The notes beneath the pieces were generated by a model. That model did not search any database. It saw only the letters and a list, made by a program, of their open reading frames with translations, and was not told where the DNA came from. A program made the position numbers and the translations under genes. A stretch of DNA of 64,000 bases from Rhodocollybia butyracea (taxonomy: Eukaryota; Basidiomycota; Agaricomycetes; Agaricales; Omphalotaceae), in NCBI GenBank assembly GCA_015501585.1, contig JADNRY010000019.1, positions 124,001-188,000 of the forward strand, in the 5' to 3' direction. Below, one piece after another: positions 12,173 to 25,335 of this stretch. Position 1 is the first letter of the stretch. Each line of letters begins with the position of its first letter.

Positions 12173-15100
12173 TCAAAACGTTTCCCATCCACCCGAATCC
12201 AACGAGCTTTCTAGTTTACGCGCAATCGTGGTTGGAACACCATGGTTCATCCATGTTTTTCGGATGTCCTCCCATCGCATATAATGAAGATATTGCCGGC
12301 GTCCCCGTCTCAAGAAAAAGAGTCAGTAAGCGTCACGGCGAGGTACACTATATAACTCACCTCATAGATATGTCAGCTTCCCCGTGTACATCTAAATAAG
12401 GAGAGGCAGCAAAAGTACCATTATTCCCGTAGAGATAGACGACGATGCATCTTTTGACGAGGAAGTATATTCCGAGAGCACCACCACATCTGCAAACTAC
12501 ATGTTAAACTGGCGAACGCTTGAATTCGTAGTAGATACGTACTCTCTAGCGTGCATATTGCACTCTCCACGCCGTTGTTCCTCGTCCATACAACACGTAC
12601 TCTGGAAACACACTGTCGTCCCACAGAGCAGACATATCGCCGCATCGGCAGGAATCGTCTCACATCTCGAGCATGGAGCGACCTTGTCCTGATCGACAAA
12701 GAGATTATCCAAGACTAAAGGCAGCCTCGCGAGCCGGTACACAGTAGGGATGTCTAGCATCACACCGAAATTCAGCGGCGCAGACGAGTGCGAGTGTCCA
12801 TAGTGTGCACACCAGCCCGATAAAGCATTTTGCAAGGTGTCCTGATTAGGTAGATCTGCTAACGGGGGACGCCCAAAAAGGTTAATAGACGTGCATACTC
12901 GCACGGCTCATCCATGGCTCCGAAATCGGGAGTGGGGAAAGACGAGGGAAGGACTGAACGACATAGGATAGAGGCTTTTCGGAGGAAGGGGAGGGTGAAC
13001 TCGTACAACAACTTCTCGATTCTTGCCTCTCCAAAGGTTTCAAAGGCCAAAGTCGCCGTGTGTTCAAAGACGGGCGAGTGGCGAACGACTGACATGAAAA
13101 ACATGCGTACATCGCCAAAGATCGTTTCATGCTGCCGCCGCGGAAGCTGTGTCGTGTTGTAACTGCGAATTTTGTTAAGCATAAACACTAAGCCGATGAC
13201 CGTGCGCGCGAGACAGGCATAGTATGTGAGGACCATAACATGACGCAGAATCTCTGGAGCAACGGCAGCAGTCTCTACCAGAACAGTGAAAGGATCTCTT
13301 AGGAGGAGTGGGAAAGAGAACGATGTTAAGGAGCTTCGACTCCATTCCGGTAATAGGCGTTTGATAATGGCTTGTCGAATCGCATCTCGACCTTCGTCTT
13401 GACGGGCTTTGAAATGAAGAGCCGAAAGTCTGGTGAGGACGTTTATCTGTCCACGTATCATACGCATCTGGGATTCTGACAAGTTGTCCACCATCAATCC
13501 TCCAGGAGCAAGGATTCCCCGCTGAGCAACTTCGATACTGGCAATCGTATACCCAATAAGCTCTTCAGGGAGATAAATTCCTGCGCCTCGTTCGCCCGGT
13601 TCGGGTTCGTGTCTCTCTCGTAAGTGACGTGTTTGTTGTGAGAGAGATTTGGCCACCACCATCACGGTGTCGACCATCTTCATTCCGTCGTTCCCTTCGA
13701 ACTTGTCCTGGCTTCTCATTGCCAGAGAGTATCCCGTATCTTGTGCACTCCAAAATACAAACTCTCCTGTTCCATTTCTGAATTGAAGTGCTTCCAACGT
13801 AGGATCTGGTTTCGATTTAAGAATACTGATCCCTGCACCTCTCGTCCAGTCCGGGAAGGGTACTGTGTTCAGTGGAATTGGCGGGGGCTTCGACACTGGA
13901 AGTATCACGTTCCCTAAACTTTTACATAGTGGACAAATGTACTCCTTCCGCGGAATAGTCTCGGGATGGCTCCTAGTAGCCTGAGCGCGGTGTCTTTGGC
14001 GGATTGACAGAGAATAAACGTGGAAACAGTCCAGGTGCATGATATGGCTACACACAGAAGTATGCAATCCGAATCTAGTAAATTGGTTGGGAAACCCTTC
14101 ATAAGTGGATCCACCAACTGCACTAGCACTAGCATCGAGGGATTCGGCATCCGGAGGAGGGAACGCGGCTAAAACGGCGGACTGAGAAGTTGGGGGTGTT
14201 CGATCCATAGACTCAGGTGCTTGCAATACGTCGTTAAGATATGTCGTATAGCCGTCCGGCTGTCTACGAATGAACCGACTTGGTTGAACCGTACCAAGCA
14301 TACCAAAAGCTTTGGACGAGTTCAGATCCTCCTGGCAAACGATGCAAGTCCCGTATGAGATTTCTTCCTCTTCTAGCTGGTTGTCCATATCCTCGTCTTC
14401 CTCCTCGTCTTCCATGTCCTCAAAGTTGGTAAACGCGAAACTAGCTTGCTGAGCTTTCATTTGTCGCATGATCGCCTCCTGCCTCGCTTTCGCCGCATTC
14501 TTTCGAGTTTGTTCAGAGTTAAGAGCGGTGTGTGCATCGTCGCTCGACGCTGCACCAGCCTCGTTGGCCACGGGCAAATTTCTCCGCCTCTCGACCTCCA
14601 TTGGCACCCATAGATGCATTTGATCCAGGATCCATCCTATACGAGACTTGTAAGACTTGAAACCTTCGTGTGTCTCGAGTGTACACAGAATATCGATGAG
14701 GGTAAACTTTCCCTCTTCGAATGCTCGGAGTGATGCAAGAGTGCAGAAAATCGAAGGTCGCTCAATGATGGCGAGCATGACAAGATGAAGAGCCTGGTCG
14801 AGGATAGCTTCACCTGACGGAGGCGTGGAGCTAGACCCAGGACCGTCGTCTGTAAGAGCGAGGACATTGTGTATGGCGTAGAACATGACTTCCAGTAGCG
14901 CCTCGCTTTCGAACGTCGAAGGAATAATAGCAAAGGGACCTCCGAGTGATACATTCAACGGCTTGGGAACCAACACCGGGTCAACAACGGAAGGATTTTG
15001 CTTCATCAGCCGCTTCCTTAGTATCACTTCTACTTCTTCCCTCTTGTTCCGAGTGTAATGGTACCAGAATGGGTTCACTTCTTCGAAGCATTCATCTTTC

Positions 15101-18072
15101 AACTCATAGGTCCCAACGTCGCTCGTTCCTTCCGGCGCACGGAACTTTGTTGTTTCCTTGAGCATCTTCTCAAATGCTACATCCTCAACAAGACGTTCAG
15201 ATATGCGTTTGATGAGGTCTGTGTACGGTGAGGGACCAAGGGCGAGAGCATGGACAATCTCTCGTCTAGCTTGATCAGCAACGCTCATCTGTGAGATATT
15301 GGCGTTTTCGCTAAGTATCGCAATGAGAACGTATAAAACTTCTTCTACCATGCCATTGAGCTGGGTGGAGTCATACACAGGATGATGCAAGGCGAAGGGT
15401 CCACCAGAGAAGAATGGCAAAAGACCAAAACGGTCGAGGATGGTGACTATGACTGTGTTTGGGTCAAGGATGACTAGTGCAACTTGAAGAATAAAGAGAT
15501 CCTGGTCATAGCAAAGTTCTCTCAACATGAAGTCTCGGTAGTGAAGTAGTTGACCGCGAATGGCAAAGCCGTTACGGACCCAGAGGCCGCATCGTATCTG
15601 CGCGATCATCGATAGAACTAGAGAATATCTCATAAGCATAGTGTCGACCAAGCAGGAAAGATAGAAAACCCCACCTCTTAACGGAAAATCTACGACAGTT
15701 AGAATTGCATGCTCACTAGCGACCCTCATAACTACTTCCCTCACCCCGCCTTCCACACCGACCTCCCTCCTTAGTCTACTCTCTTCCAATACATCGACAT
15801 GTTTGAATAGTTCCGCCAACAGCCAATGTAGTGAATGATGAAAGCTCACCCATCCTTCCAAGACGTCAAATTTCACAATCTGATAGAGGGCACCACCGAA
15901 GAAGACAGTGTGGAACTGTACTTTTCCATTCCCAAATCCGTTCGTACCGAATTTCTCCTCGGTGCAAACCATCAGTATGTGATGGACTACAGTTTGAATA
16001 GCTGCGACAAGCTCTCCAGCACCCGCCACAGGCCCAGAAATTTGGGCAGAACCAGTGCCACTGCCAACACCCCTCCCGACGCCAAATGCTGCACCATAAG
16101 CTTTGATGACTCTCCCTAAGCTCAGCGTAACATTGAAGACACTAATCCACGCGTCTCCCTCAAATTCTACATGGCCTCCCACCATACGCTTGTTCGGATT
16201 GACACCCATGAATAGCTGGCATGTTTTGGCGAACTGGGATATGTACAGATGCGGATTAGATGCAATAAGCCTTTGCACAGGGGCGTTGGATATGAGGTAG
16301 CGCAGATCAGAAAAGACAGGCATGAATCGTTTCGATTTGAAGGGAAAAGAGTCAGGGTCGAGGGTTTGCTCAACGGAATTCTGAGAGGAGGTAGTGCCCA
16401 CATGAGTAAGTGGCGGGTAAACAATGTGCTTGTCGATGATTTGGTTCGTGAAGAAGGACGTGATAATGGCAAGGAGCCGTGTAATGAGTTTGTGGTTTCG
16501 GACTATATGAGAGGCAACGGAGGGAACGGTAAAGAGCTGTAGGGCAAAGTATTTGATAGATGTTTCGGCCTCACGGTCTACCAGAAGATACGCGTCGATA
16601 ACACGGTGATAGACACGAGCAAAGTGACCGGCTACAGGCGGGAATTAACAAAAAGTGATTAATCGGTATAATAACATACCAACGGCTAGCTTGTGGTCCT
16701 GCTCACAGTAAGTACGGAGGTGTAGATCTCTTTTAAGCTGAGACGAGGCTTCTTCCATAATCTCGTGTGAGAGAGAAAGAGGTGATCGATCCGAGTAGGA
16801 TTGGGCACATCCGTTAGAGCATGAAGTCCATGTGAATTGTATCCATACGATGTATGATTGTCCCTCTTCCTTGGTGAAAGCAGTTCCTCCGCAATGACTT
16901 CTTTGAGCATCAGAGTGTCCGTTCCAAGACGGCTCTGCGTCAGATCCAACAGCCACTCGATGATGACAGACACGACTTGCTCCCTGAATGTATCGTATGC
17001 GCGCCGCATAGTAACACCAAGGTCGATCTGCGTTATGCTTTGGGCAATATCCAGTAGTCGTGGAACATCAGATCCCATTTCAACGATGTCTCTGCCATTC
17101 TCGTCGATGCGATTTGCACACTCGGATGCCTCTTCCCTCGTTTGCCCTGTTACATCCATGAGAAGCTTGATGACCTCGTCAAAAGAGTGTTTGTCGTCAT
17201 TCCAGATCATTATACAGTACTGGTCTTTCATCATCGGATCAGCAGAAGGTTGTAGTCGCAAATCTGCTTCGTTAGATGGTACTGAAGGATCGTCGGGAGA
17301 GAAGTCGAGTGTATCCAGGATAAAGTCGAGAGCATAACCGATAGTCCGGTTCATAAGCTCGCGTAATTCTGGAGGAACAGAGACGCGATAAGGATAGTTC
17401 TTGACGGGCTGTGGAATGGCACCCGAGATATTTTTTGATAGTCTCGGCGTTTCTGGAGAAGATACGGATGTCTCTGCGGTAGAAGGGGCGGGGGGATGAT
17501 ATGGACAGTTTATTGAGCGACGCCAGGCTTCGTCGTCACCGCAATCGCAACATCCCCCGATTGTTGGGCAATGAAAAAGCTCACATTGTGATCCTTGTGA
17601 TCAGTGGCGTGAAAACACCTTGAACACAGTACACAGCTGTCGTCCAACGCACAGTCTCTGCAGCAAAATTTGAATAATCTTTCGGAGATCGAATAGGACA
17701 CGCTACTTACTTGCACCGAAAACAAGGCTCGCCCTTCTTCAAAATATGAGCACAAGGTCTTCCAGGAATCATCGGCGCTTCCTTTCCAGCCCCACAGAAA
17801 CCCAACTTAGTCTGAACTTCACTCAACATCGCATTCAGTGGTAGACTAGAGTTAGAATTTGGCAGAAATACGTGAGCATAAGGACCCCAGAAAGAGTCAT
17901 AAAGTTCTGAGAGAATTTCTGCGCGTGTGGCGGAGGTAAAGGTATATTTTCGTGAACCAGGCATTGTTTCCAAAACAAAACGCAGGTGAGATAGAGGGTC
18001 TGAGGTTCTATCTCGCGGATTCATTGACGATGGAAGAAACAATTTGGAAGGAAAGAAAGCCGAGAGAGACAT
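12173..18072 (-). CDS. ubr1: Ubr1-type E3 ubiquitin ligase (N-recognin), frame broken at three sites
   Basis: Five exons: 18072-17711, 17657-16680, 16631-12543, 12489-12361 and 12308-12173; about 1,898 residues if three one-base deletions are discounted. Domains in order: a UBR box (GRPCAHILKKGEPCFRC...CALDDSCVLCSRCFH...CCDCGD) at about 100-175; a ClpS-like N-domain (QYCIMIWNDDKHSFDEVI) at about 260-330; a long helical middle; a RING/cap region (CIVCQEDL...CSHIMHLDCF...EYICPLCKS) at about 1210-1350; and a C-terminal autoinhibitory-type region ending DIRKTWMNHGVPTTIARKLE. Ubr1 recognises destabilising N-termini and ubiquitinates the substrate with an E2 of the Rad6 type. The frame shifts at 17554-17558, about 16698-16703 and 12864-12868, while homologous sequence continues in another frame after each. 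It is a pseudogene, or more likely an otherwise intact gene with base-call errors. Confidence 0.88.
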
Positions 18073-19794
18073 TTGCTCAGACAATGAAGAGGAGAAAGCA
18101 TATTAAGCACGCGCTGACGCAATCATCACGAGTTCGGGCCGGGGCGTCTAATCTCTCTCTTCCACCCCGATATCGGTTTCATTTTCACTATTCCACAGCC
18201 CTCGTATGAGATATCTTGACGCTTTTTGCGAAAGATGATGCCTGTCCGAGAAAGATCATTATTTTGCTGGAGAGCCGAAAGTTACGAGTAACACCGTGGT
18301 CCGTCCCGGGTTGTCAAAAATTTCCCGGCACTCAGATGAAGGTCCGAACCTATCGAAGTCATTATTCCAGTGTTATAGGAAGCAAAGTGTTCATGATTAG
18401 ATTGCACAAACCCTCAAAAACTACATCCGACAGCTACGAAGGATAAACGAAAACCTGTACCTGTACCTCTGGCTGTCTTAATTGGAACATGCGAATTACC
18501 TCCGGCCGTTGAGCAAGTCATTTCATCTCGATACACCAAACTCGGAGCATTCTTTGAGAGTCGAAGAGAGAATAGTATGCTTAAAGAGCGGAGCTTACTT
18601 GGCTTGGCCTAGCTTGCTATCCCTCTATTTGATCAAGCTTAGGTGACGCCGAAAATCCTCGTCGTTGGAGTGGACGGTACGTTGTGTGGGTCATGGACTA
18701 GTCCTAGGCTCTACCATGGTTGGACGCTGTGGCGACGAAATTTCAAGAGGATTTGGTGTGGAACAAGAAAAATCCCTGGTGGGGGGTTCCATGAGTACCA
18801 CGAAACTTCATTGGAACCAGAACGTCGATTGCTTCTGTGGCGAAGGACACGCTCTACACGCATGCCCGGTGCGGGGCTGCTGCACGGGGTTTTGCCGCAC
18901 ATCAGGCTTGAAGCAAGTGTAGTAGCCTTCCACTAGGTTACGCAATGCTCAATTTATCAAAAAGAAAAACCTCAAAAAGATGAAAGTGTGCTAGAAGGCT
19001 TATTGGTAGGCGGATGCAGATCACGATCCTGACCCGATGGCCCAGTGGTTAAAATGGGGATTTTCACATAGAGTTGAAACGTTGAAGCTGAAGAAATAGT
19101 TCAGATAAGCGTTCTTAGTATAACAGAGCTGACACCGGCTGCAAGACACTTCTCCAGAACCTCCACATCGATGCTTTTAACTAGTATCCAGAAAAGCTCC
19201 CCATTTTTCAATCATCAAGGGTGTAATTCGAGTCATGGAACTCATTCGAGCCTTTGGATCTTCCACTTTTTACTTCAGAGTCCCCAGACATCATTTCCAT
19301 CATATTCTCCTGGCAGTGATCATAGGATTTCCGATGAACAAAAGAGTATTCTTCCGGTTTCGGAGTGAAGACATTGTACAGTGGTCATCATCATTACTGT
19401 TTCTCACTAGTCTTATCTTTTGAACTATAAAATGCAAGTTGGGATGGATGGCCTACACTGTGCATATCCTTAGAATCGTAAATGTGCTGAGGAATCACAA
19501 CAGTACATCCTCATAGTCGCGCACGTCGCAGGCAAGATTGGCGATTATTGAATCGAGCGATAGACTGCAACTTAATTCTTCAAGTGCTTTGTACTGGTAT
19601 CTACTGGCGGATCGCGAACAAGTATCGTACTTGTTTGTGATATATAAACCCAACAACGTGATGTCTCAGCAAACTGAATAAAAACGCGTCTGTGACATGC
19701 ACGTGTGCAGTCAAGATGTGACCTTTCATTTTTCCCCCGTTTTGTCTTCTCGCTTAGTCCTGCTCGTCCTTTCTCTTCTTCCAAGGCTTTTAAA
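18073..19794. other. Intergenic
   Basis: Upstream of Ubr1 and of the RING gene. Two overlapping frames at 18643-18936 are shadow-like and have no known motif. A tRNA-like 5' piece lies at 19031-19059. Confidence 0.45.
19031..19059 (+). pseudogene. 5' tRNA-like fragment
   Basis: The sequence GACCCGATGGCCCAGTGGTT looks like the acceptor and D arm of a tRNA, with an A box of TGGCNNAGTGG form. No matching T arm or B box follows within tRNA distance, so it is at most a truncated tRNA. Confidence 0.3.
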
Positions 19795-20777
19795 ATGGAA
19801 TGCTCAATCTGCCTCTTATTTCCCACTAAACCTGTTTGTCCCCCATGTGGTGAGTTATACACTATAGTCAACACACAAGAAACTCGCTAATCTTCATTAC
19901 TTCCAGGTCACATCTACTGTAAAAAATGCTTGTTCGAGTACATTGTCTCAGCCCAAAACAACAATAACGCTTCTTGCCCTACTTGTAGGCTTTTATCCGG
20001 TTGGTACGTGGTGATTGAAACGCGTCTGTTAATCAAGCTAAATTGTGTCTTCTTAGTTACTCCCGAGGTTCGATGCTTTCATTACGCTAGGCGACCTCAG
20101 AAAAAATCTAATCTTCCTCATATTCATAGTTATTGATGCTCCCCAGCCATGTACGACCCTTTATCACACCCAGCGTTAGGCGCGTATACATCGATGGACC
20201 CGCTCAGTCTCAGACCCTCCAACAAGAGCTTTCTGCTGCACAAAATGAGGTCAAAATCCTTACCCAGGAGTCCGCACAGCTTAGAACATCATACGCTTCG
20301 AAAAAACGCAAGTTTGAAGAAGCAGAACGAGGATGGAAGGATAAACACGATCAGCTTACTATGTCCTATTCTGCGAAGAAACTCGAACTTAAACAGCTTT
20401 CCCAAGAGATGACAAAAAGAAACCAGGATTTAGCTGTAACAGCCAGATTGCAGACAAACGAACTTGCCCGCATAAGGCGCGAGAGAGCTGCTTGGATTCA
20501 AAAGTATGGTGAAGTCAAGACGAAGGTTAGTGAACAATATACTATGGACATGATGGAAACAAAGCTGTTGAAAGAGAAAGAACGACGTGCGAAGGAAGAC
20601 GCCCAATTATGGAAGAACAGATACCTCGCTCTACAGAGCGCCCTGGTAACAAATCACACCTGGTACATTTTTCTTGGACTTTGAGAGTTACAGTACTCAA
20701 TTTTTGTCAATTTTACCTTTCAGAACTCAGGCTCCTTGAAGTTCCAACTTGAAACCGCGACACAGAGTTTAATATGA
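19795..20777 (+). CDS. RING-finger protein with C-terminal coiled coil
   Basis: Four exons: 19795-19849, 19907-20003, 20147-20645 and 20724-20777; 234 residues. The C3HC4 RING is at the extreme N-terminus: MECSICLLFPTKPVCPPCGH then IYCKKCLFEY and SCPTCRLL. After it comes HVRPFITPSVRRVYID and a coiled coil from about residue 75 to 215. The 143-nt intron 2 is longer than its neighbours; it contains a possible extra exon (after the acceptor near 20054), but using that exon breaks the frame. The architecture is a RING E3 with a coiled-coil dimerisation or substrate arm. Many basidiomycete genes have this layout without known function. Good match between phases and domain continuity. Confidence 0.75.
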
Positions 20778-22645
20778 CGGTGAGTCTTGGACCATTGCTC
20801 TGCTCCCAGTGGTTGATTGATCTAATTTGTAGATACCAGAAACCAGAACCCAAAGGACCATTACTCTTCTACTCAAGCATTCTTGATATTTTTATATTCT
20901 TCATTTTGATTTATTCTTCATTTCCATCGATTGGTGATTCTGAACCTATATAGCGTCCTGTGACTATTTGCCTAATAAACCGAGTTTCCCCTCCAAGGAA
21001 GTGTTGGTTATGGTGTCCAATGGGAGGTAGTGTGCCGACCGCCTCGAATCAGATCAATATCCATTACCATCCCTGTTTCTAAACTCAAGCCAACTATTGC
21101 TTTTTGACACTACTTTGATAACTGACGATCAGCCGTGTCGGCGAAACGAGTCACATATCCTGTTTCTCGTTAATTTCAGCAGCAACTACTCCATGTATAT
21201 ACCAACTTTATTTATGTTGCAAGGAGTAGATGCCAGCTTAAGGCCTGGAGTATACGATCAGCGAAGTATAACTTGTAAAGCTTGATATAACGATGCTACT
21301 TAGAAGTTTCTCTCGTACTCCGCATTCTAGTTCCAAGAGACCTAATACCTCATACGTAGTCTCGATCATCAATGAAGAGACGGCCACCAAAATCATGAAA
21401 GCAGTCGGATTGGGTGGGTAATGCCGTTTTAATCTTACACTGGTGAATGGTACCGGTCACTATGTTCATATATGGCATTCCGGGCCACTGTAGAACGTCC
21501 TTATGTTGAACGACGCAGGTTTGAATGACGCCGAAGCAGCATACTACAACGATTGTTTCTCACCTTGATCAAGCACTCTTGATAACGAAATTAACGAATG
21601 CATACTAGACCCATTGCAAGTCTGATGAGCGATGATAGCTATCGTAGCCCTTGTACCTGACTGCAAAAACAAGGTCCAAAAGTTCATACATCCAAACTTG
21701 TCCAGGCTTGTCCGGGGTCGATGGGAAGTTCTGCGGGTTGGTTTTCAAGATATTGATCAACTCGCCATGCGATACAGAAAGCAAGCCTCGTTTTACTCGA
21801 GGAGTAGTGACTTCCCAGAATGGAACACACATAGTGACAAAGGCATGTAAAGAACGAAGCCATGAATGTAAAGCCAGGCGTCGATCCGTTGAGAGAGCAG
21901 CTAGAACGCATGCAATTCCGCAACCATAGCCGATGCATGGACGATTAGCCGATTCGGCGATGTTTGACCAATACGCCTCCCATTCCTGTCCTCGCATAAA
22001 GTCTGTCTGAAGTTATTCACTGAGGTCCATATAATGGCTTGGATATTCATCGTCGAATCACGGTTTTCTAGATGGACGAACAATTAGCGAGTTAAAGTGG
22101 CAGAGGACCTCTGATATTTCAGGGATTTTCTTTCAGTACGGGGGTCAAAAGAATGATATAGACATCCTTTCATATAATGTGTGAAGGGCGTAGATGAAAA
22201 CAAGGCTGAATTCATCCACAGAGGCAAATTGGGGATAACATAGGTATTGATTAAGAACGAGGTCAAATTTGTGATCGAAAGCCAGGTCTTTTGTATGATG
22301 CAGACGTTACAAGGGAAGGAGGATGACTTCCGCCGGTTATCGAAAACGAAGATCCTTCAGCGACCTGTCCAGTGATGGAGCGATCTTTATCCGGTCCCAA
22401 ATCGGAGTTTCTGACCCGTGAAGTCTTTATTTTCCAGTTCATGTGTTCCATCATGCTAGCTAAAAGGAAGATAGGAGACCATACATATTGACAGAGTCAC
22501 GACAATGTAACATCATCTGATATGTAAAAGGTAACAAGTCACGTTTATTCATTCATACTTACCCAGAGCCCAGAGCCACCTTGCCTCTGTCTCTTCGGAA
22601 ACAAATTGGACTTTAATCTATAGAATTTCCAAGCCATTAGGCCCA
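20778..22645. other. Intergenic with one unassigned minus-strand frame
   Basis: No recognisable gene. A minus-strand frame at 21605-21997 is described separately. Smaller minus frames at 21901-22454 could be extra exons of the same unknown gene, but I could not join them. Confidence 0.4.
21605..21997 (-). CDS. Possible hypothetical protein exon
   Basis: A 130-codon frame with fairly balanced composition, including a Cys/Gly-rich CIGYGCGIACVLAAL and VSHGELINILKTNPQNF. I do not recognise a family. Frames further upstream (22083-21901, 22266-22084, 22454-22263) are of similar character, and together they might be a multi-exon or decayed minus-strand gene. Coding status is uncertain. Confidence 0.25.
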   Translation of the reverse strand: MRGQEWEAYWSNIAESANRPCIGYGCGIACVLAALSTDRRLALHSWLRSLHAFVTMCVPFWEVTTPRVKRGLLSVSHGELINILKTNPQNFPSTPDKPGQVWMYELLDLVFAVRYKGYDSYHRSSDLQWV

Positions 22646-25335
22646 ATGGCTGAAATTACTTCTTCGCAGCACACTATAATGTCGAATTCCGGGCCAAGTT
22701 CATCATACAACATTTCCTTCAATCTCAGCACAATATCCACTTATTCTTCTCGTTTTCTGGCATGGATTATGCACAAAGATGGCAATGGCCTTACCGCTGG
22801 GGACCTACCTACACCTTGGCCATCATTGCTCGATAACTCCGACTCCACCATGTCAGCGACAACATCATCGCCAGCACCAACGGCGTCGGTAGCAATAGCA
22901 ACGGCTACAACCACCACATTTCCTGGTCCCTGGGCCTTTTTTGCCAGTGGATACATGTGTGGCTTAGTGATAATGGTGTGTTCCTTTGTTTCCGCCCGCT
23001 TTGATACTGAAATTGCAGACAATGTAGGGCGTCCTCATGCATCGGATAGACAATGTTTTCGTTCCCTCTCCTAACAGGTTTCAACATCCGGGGCAAGCCC
23101 GCCGCTTCAGCAGGTTTTTCCATCGCTTTCTCCTATAGACATCAATCGCACATCTACACGTCTAGCGATTCATTTGCCGACAATCTATCTTATGTGTCGT
23201 GTACTTCTTCTTTGGAGCCTTATGCTACTGCAGACCTCCGAGATCTTACCTTGGCCGCTAGCCGCTCAAACGGACCCGGTTAACCTAAGCTTGTCCAGTA
23301 TCGTGTATCGGCTAGGACGCTGGTCCGCCTCTTGGGAGACGGAGGACGTTTGTTGGCATACCTTCGGTGCCATATGTGTTGCCTTTTGTGTTGAGGGATT
23401 AGTGAAAGGTTTGGATGGTAATGGTCATGGATTTGGGTTTGGATTCGCGGAGGCAAATACGACTCCATTCAACCTCGTCAGTTAAACTTACTGTCATTTA
23501 CCTACGATACTGACGACAATCTAGGTTGGCTATGCGTTTCTTCTTCACATATACTCGTCTCCACTCACACATGCCTATAAACCCTACAAGGCCGACTTCA
23601 ATTCAGAATATAGCAACTCCGAGCTTCTGCCCTCAAGGCCCGACAGTCACATCCTCGTTACCCTAACTGTTCCTCTCCTTCAGCTGACTTTGTTCCATTT
23701 ACTTTCTGTGCGCAAGAGATGGTCCCGGCATCGATTAGTACCCACTGCGCTGGCTTCGATACTTTCCTTGACGCATTTCCATATAACGCTTATACGTTAT
23801 ATGATAGGTGCTTCTTCCTCTACTTTGTCCTCCAACTCAGTTACGAACATCACGAATGCCACGACAACATCAATACCTTATACCTATATTCCGCACCACA
23901 CTACACACGGCTATCCCATCTTGAACTATATCCCGAACATTTTCGAAACCATGCTTCTTTCCACGATCATTCTCACCATTTTTCTCAACACCATCACTCA
24001 GCTTTTGTTAACTGGAAGTGTTAATAAACCACTGTTGGGACTGGGAATCAACACCAATACAAGCGAGGGATGGATGGCGATGATCCCATGGGATGAGGAT
24101 TTTAGCATTGTCCTTTTGAGAATAGGGACAGCATCGTTTGAAGCAAGCGGCAAGGTCGGCTGGGGAAATGAAGTTGGAGGTGTCGTAGCTTCATCGCCTT
24201 CAGACTCTGATTCTAGTTCCGCTGCTGCTCGCCGATACGGGAGTATCCGTCTGACGCGCTCCGGTGTTGCGGACGTTTCTCCAGGTCATGCTGAACACAC
24301 CAGCCAAAAAGGAAGTACCAGGATAAAAAACAAGATATTGAAGGGATGGCATAATGAAGTCCGGGATGTTGACCTTGGTTCTAGCGCTACATCAACAAGG
24401 CGACTATGGGGTATCAACGGAATATTCACACTCAACTCTCAATGTTTTGTCGAACTGAAGAAATTTGTTAGGACCGCGTGGAGCGTGGTTTTGGTAGCCA
24501 TTAGGATGGGCTGGGAAGTGGTCAGAGGGAGACGGAAACTCTTCCAACGACATCGCCGAAGCCCACGACAGATTGTTTCAAGGTCCCCGTTTGGTAGACG
24601 AATCACAGGATGATGTCGATGATGATGATGATGATGATGAGAGTGTCTTCAACGACTCGGAAGAAGAGAAATTGTATCAGAGGTTCTTACGCGGAGAATC
24701 TTATGTTTCCGATGATGAAGACCAGGAATATGATAATTCGGAGGACGAGGATCATGACGAGGATGAATCCGACTCCGAGTCGGATGGCCAAGAGCTAGAA
24801 GCTGTCCATCTTTACGCTGATTTGGCGTCGAACCGAGCATCCACTCCTCCAGGAGCTATCACATCGACTATGATCGCTCATATGTCTTACTCAGGTTCTA
24901 GTCCACTTACAAGACGACGGTATGGAACTCTCCAGACGCAGGCTGGTTCTAGTGACTTTGAAGATCCTTCAAAACATAGCGTTAAGCATGGTAATGAGAG
25001 TGGTAACCGCAACGAAGTATACGACGATACAAGGAGAAACTGTGTGGTATGCACCACTCAGGCTCGAGAAATTATTTGCTGGCCTTGTCGGCGAGTGTTT
25101 CCTTTTCCTTTTGATCTCTATTCGAGTCTAACTACATTATGTACACTCATGAAAAGCTGTCTCTCAATGTGCGATTTTTGTCGAGAAAGTCTCGCTGCAC
25201 GATCTTCGGCATCAAAGCACAAATGTCCGTGTTGTAGGAGAGGGTAAATAATTCTGATCTGGTTTCTCGTCGTATCCTACTGATGCTTAGCTGACATATA
25301 GGGTAGAAGGATATTCCAGGATTTACATTCCATAA
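22646..25335 (+). CDS. Membrane RING protein, Asi1/Asi3-like
   Basis: Multi-exon gene. A Ser/Thr-rich N-terminus is followed by hydrophobic segments: GPWAFFASGYMCGLVIM near 22930, IYLMCRVLLLWSLMLLQTSE near 23180, then VTLTVPLLQLTLFHLL and FETMLLSTIILTIFLNTITQ at about 23660-24010. An acidic stretch rich in Asp/Glu follows. The C-terminus is a cytosolic-type RING: NCVVCTTQAREIICWPCR, CLSMCDFCRESLA, KCPCCRR, and then the terminal VEGYSRIYIP after an intron (25244-25301). This end is characteristic of the Asi family of inner-nuclear-membrane ubiquitin ligases, which degrade mislocalised membrane proteins. The junctions near 22976-23079 and 24480-24610 are not resolved. At the second, the frame changes without a clean intron, so a small indel is possible. 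A 66-nt in-frame GC-AG intron interrupts the RING. Confidence 0.75.

Noticed and set aside
18643..18936. Two overlapping plus-strand frames, Cys/Gly-rich
   Set aside because: No known zinc-binding spacing and frames overlap each other; I cannot support a gene.
20054..20065. Small extra exon in the RING/coiled-coil gene
   Set aside because: Splice-like borders are present, but including it puts the coiled coil out of frame.
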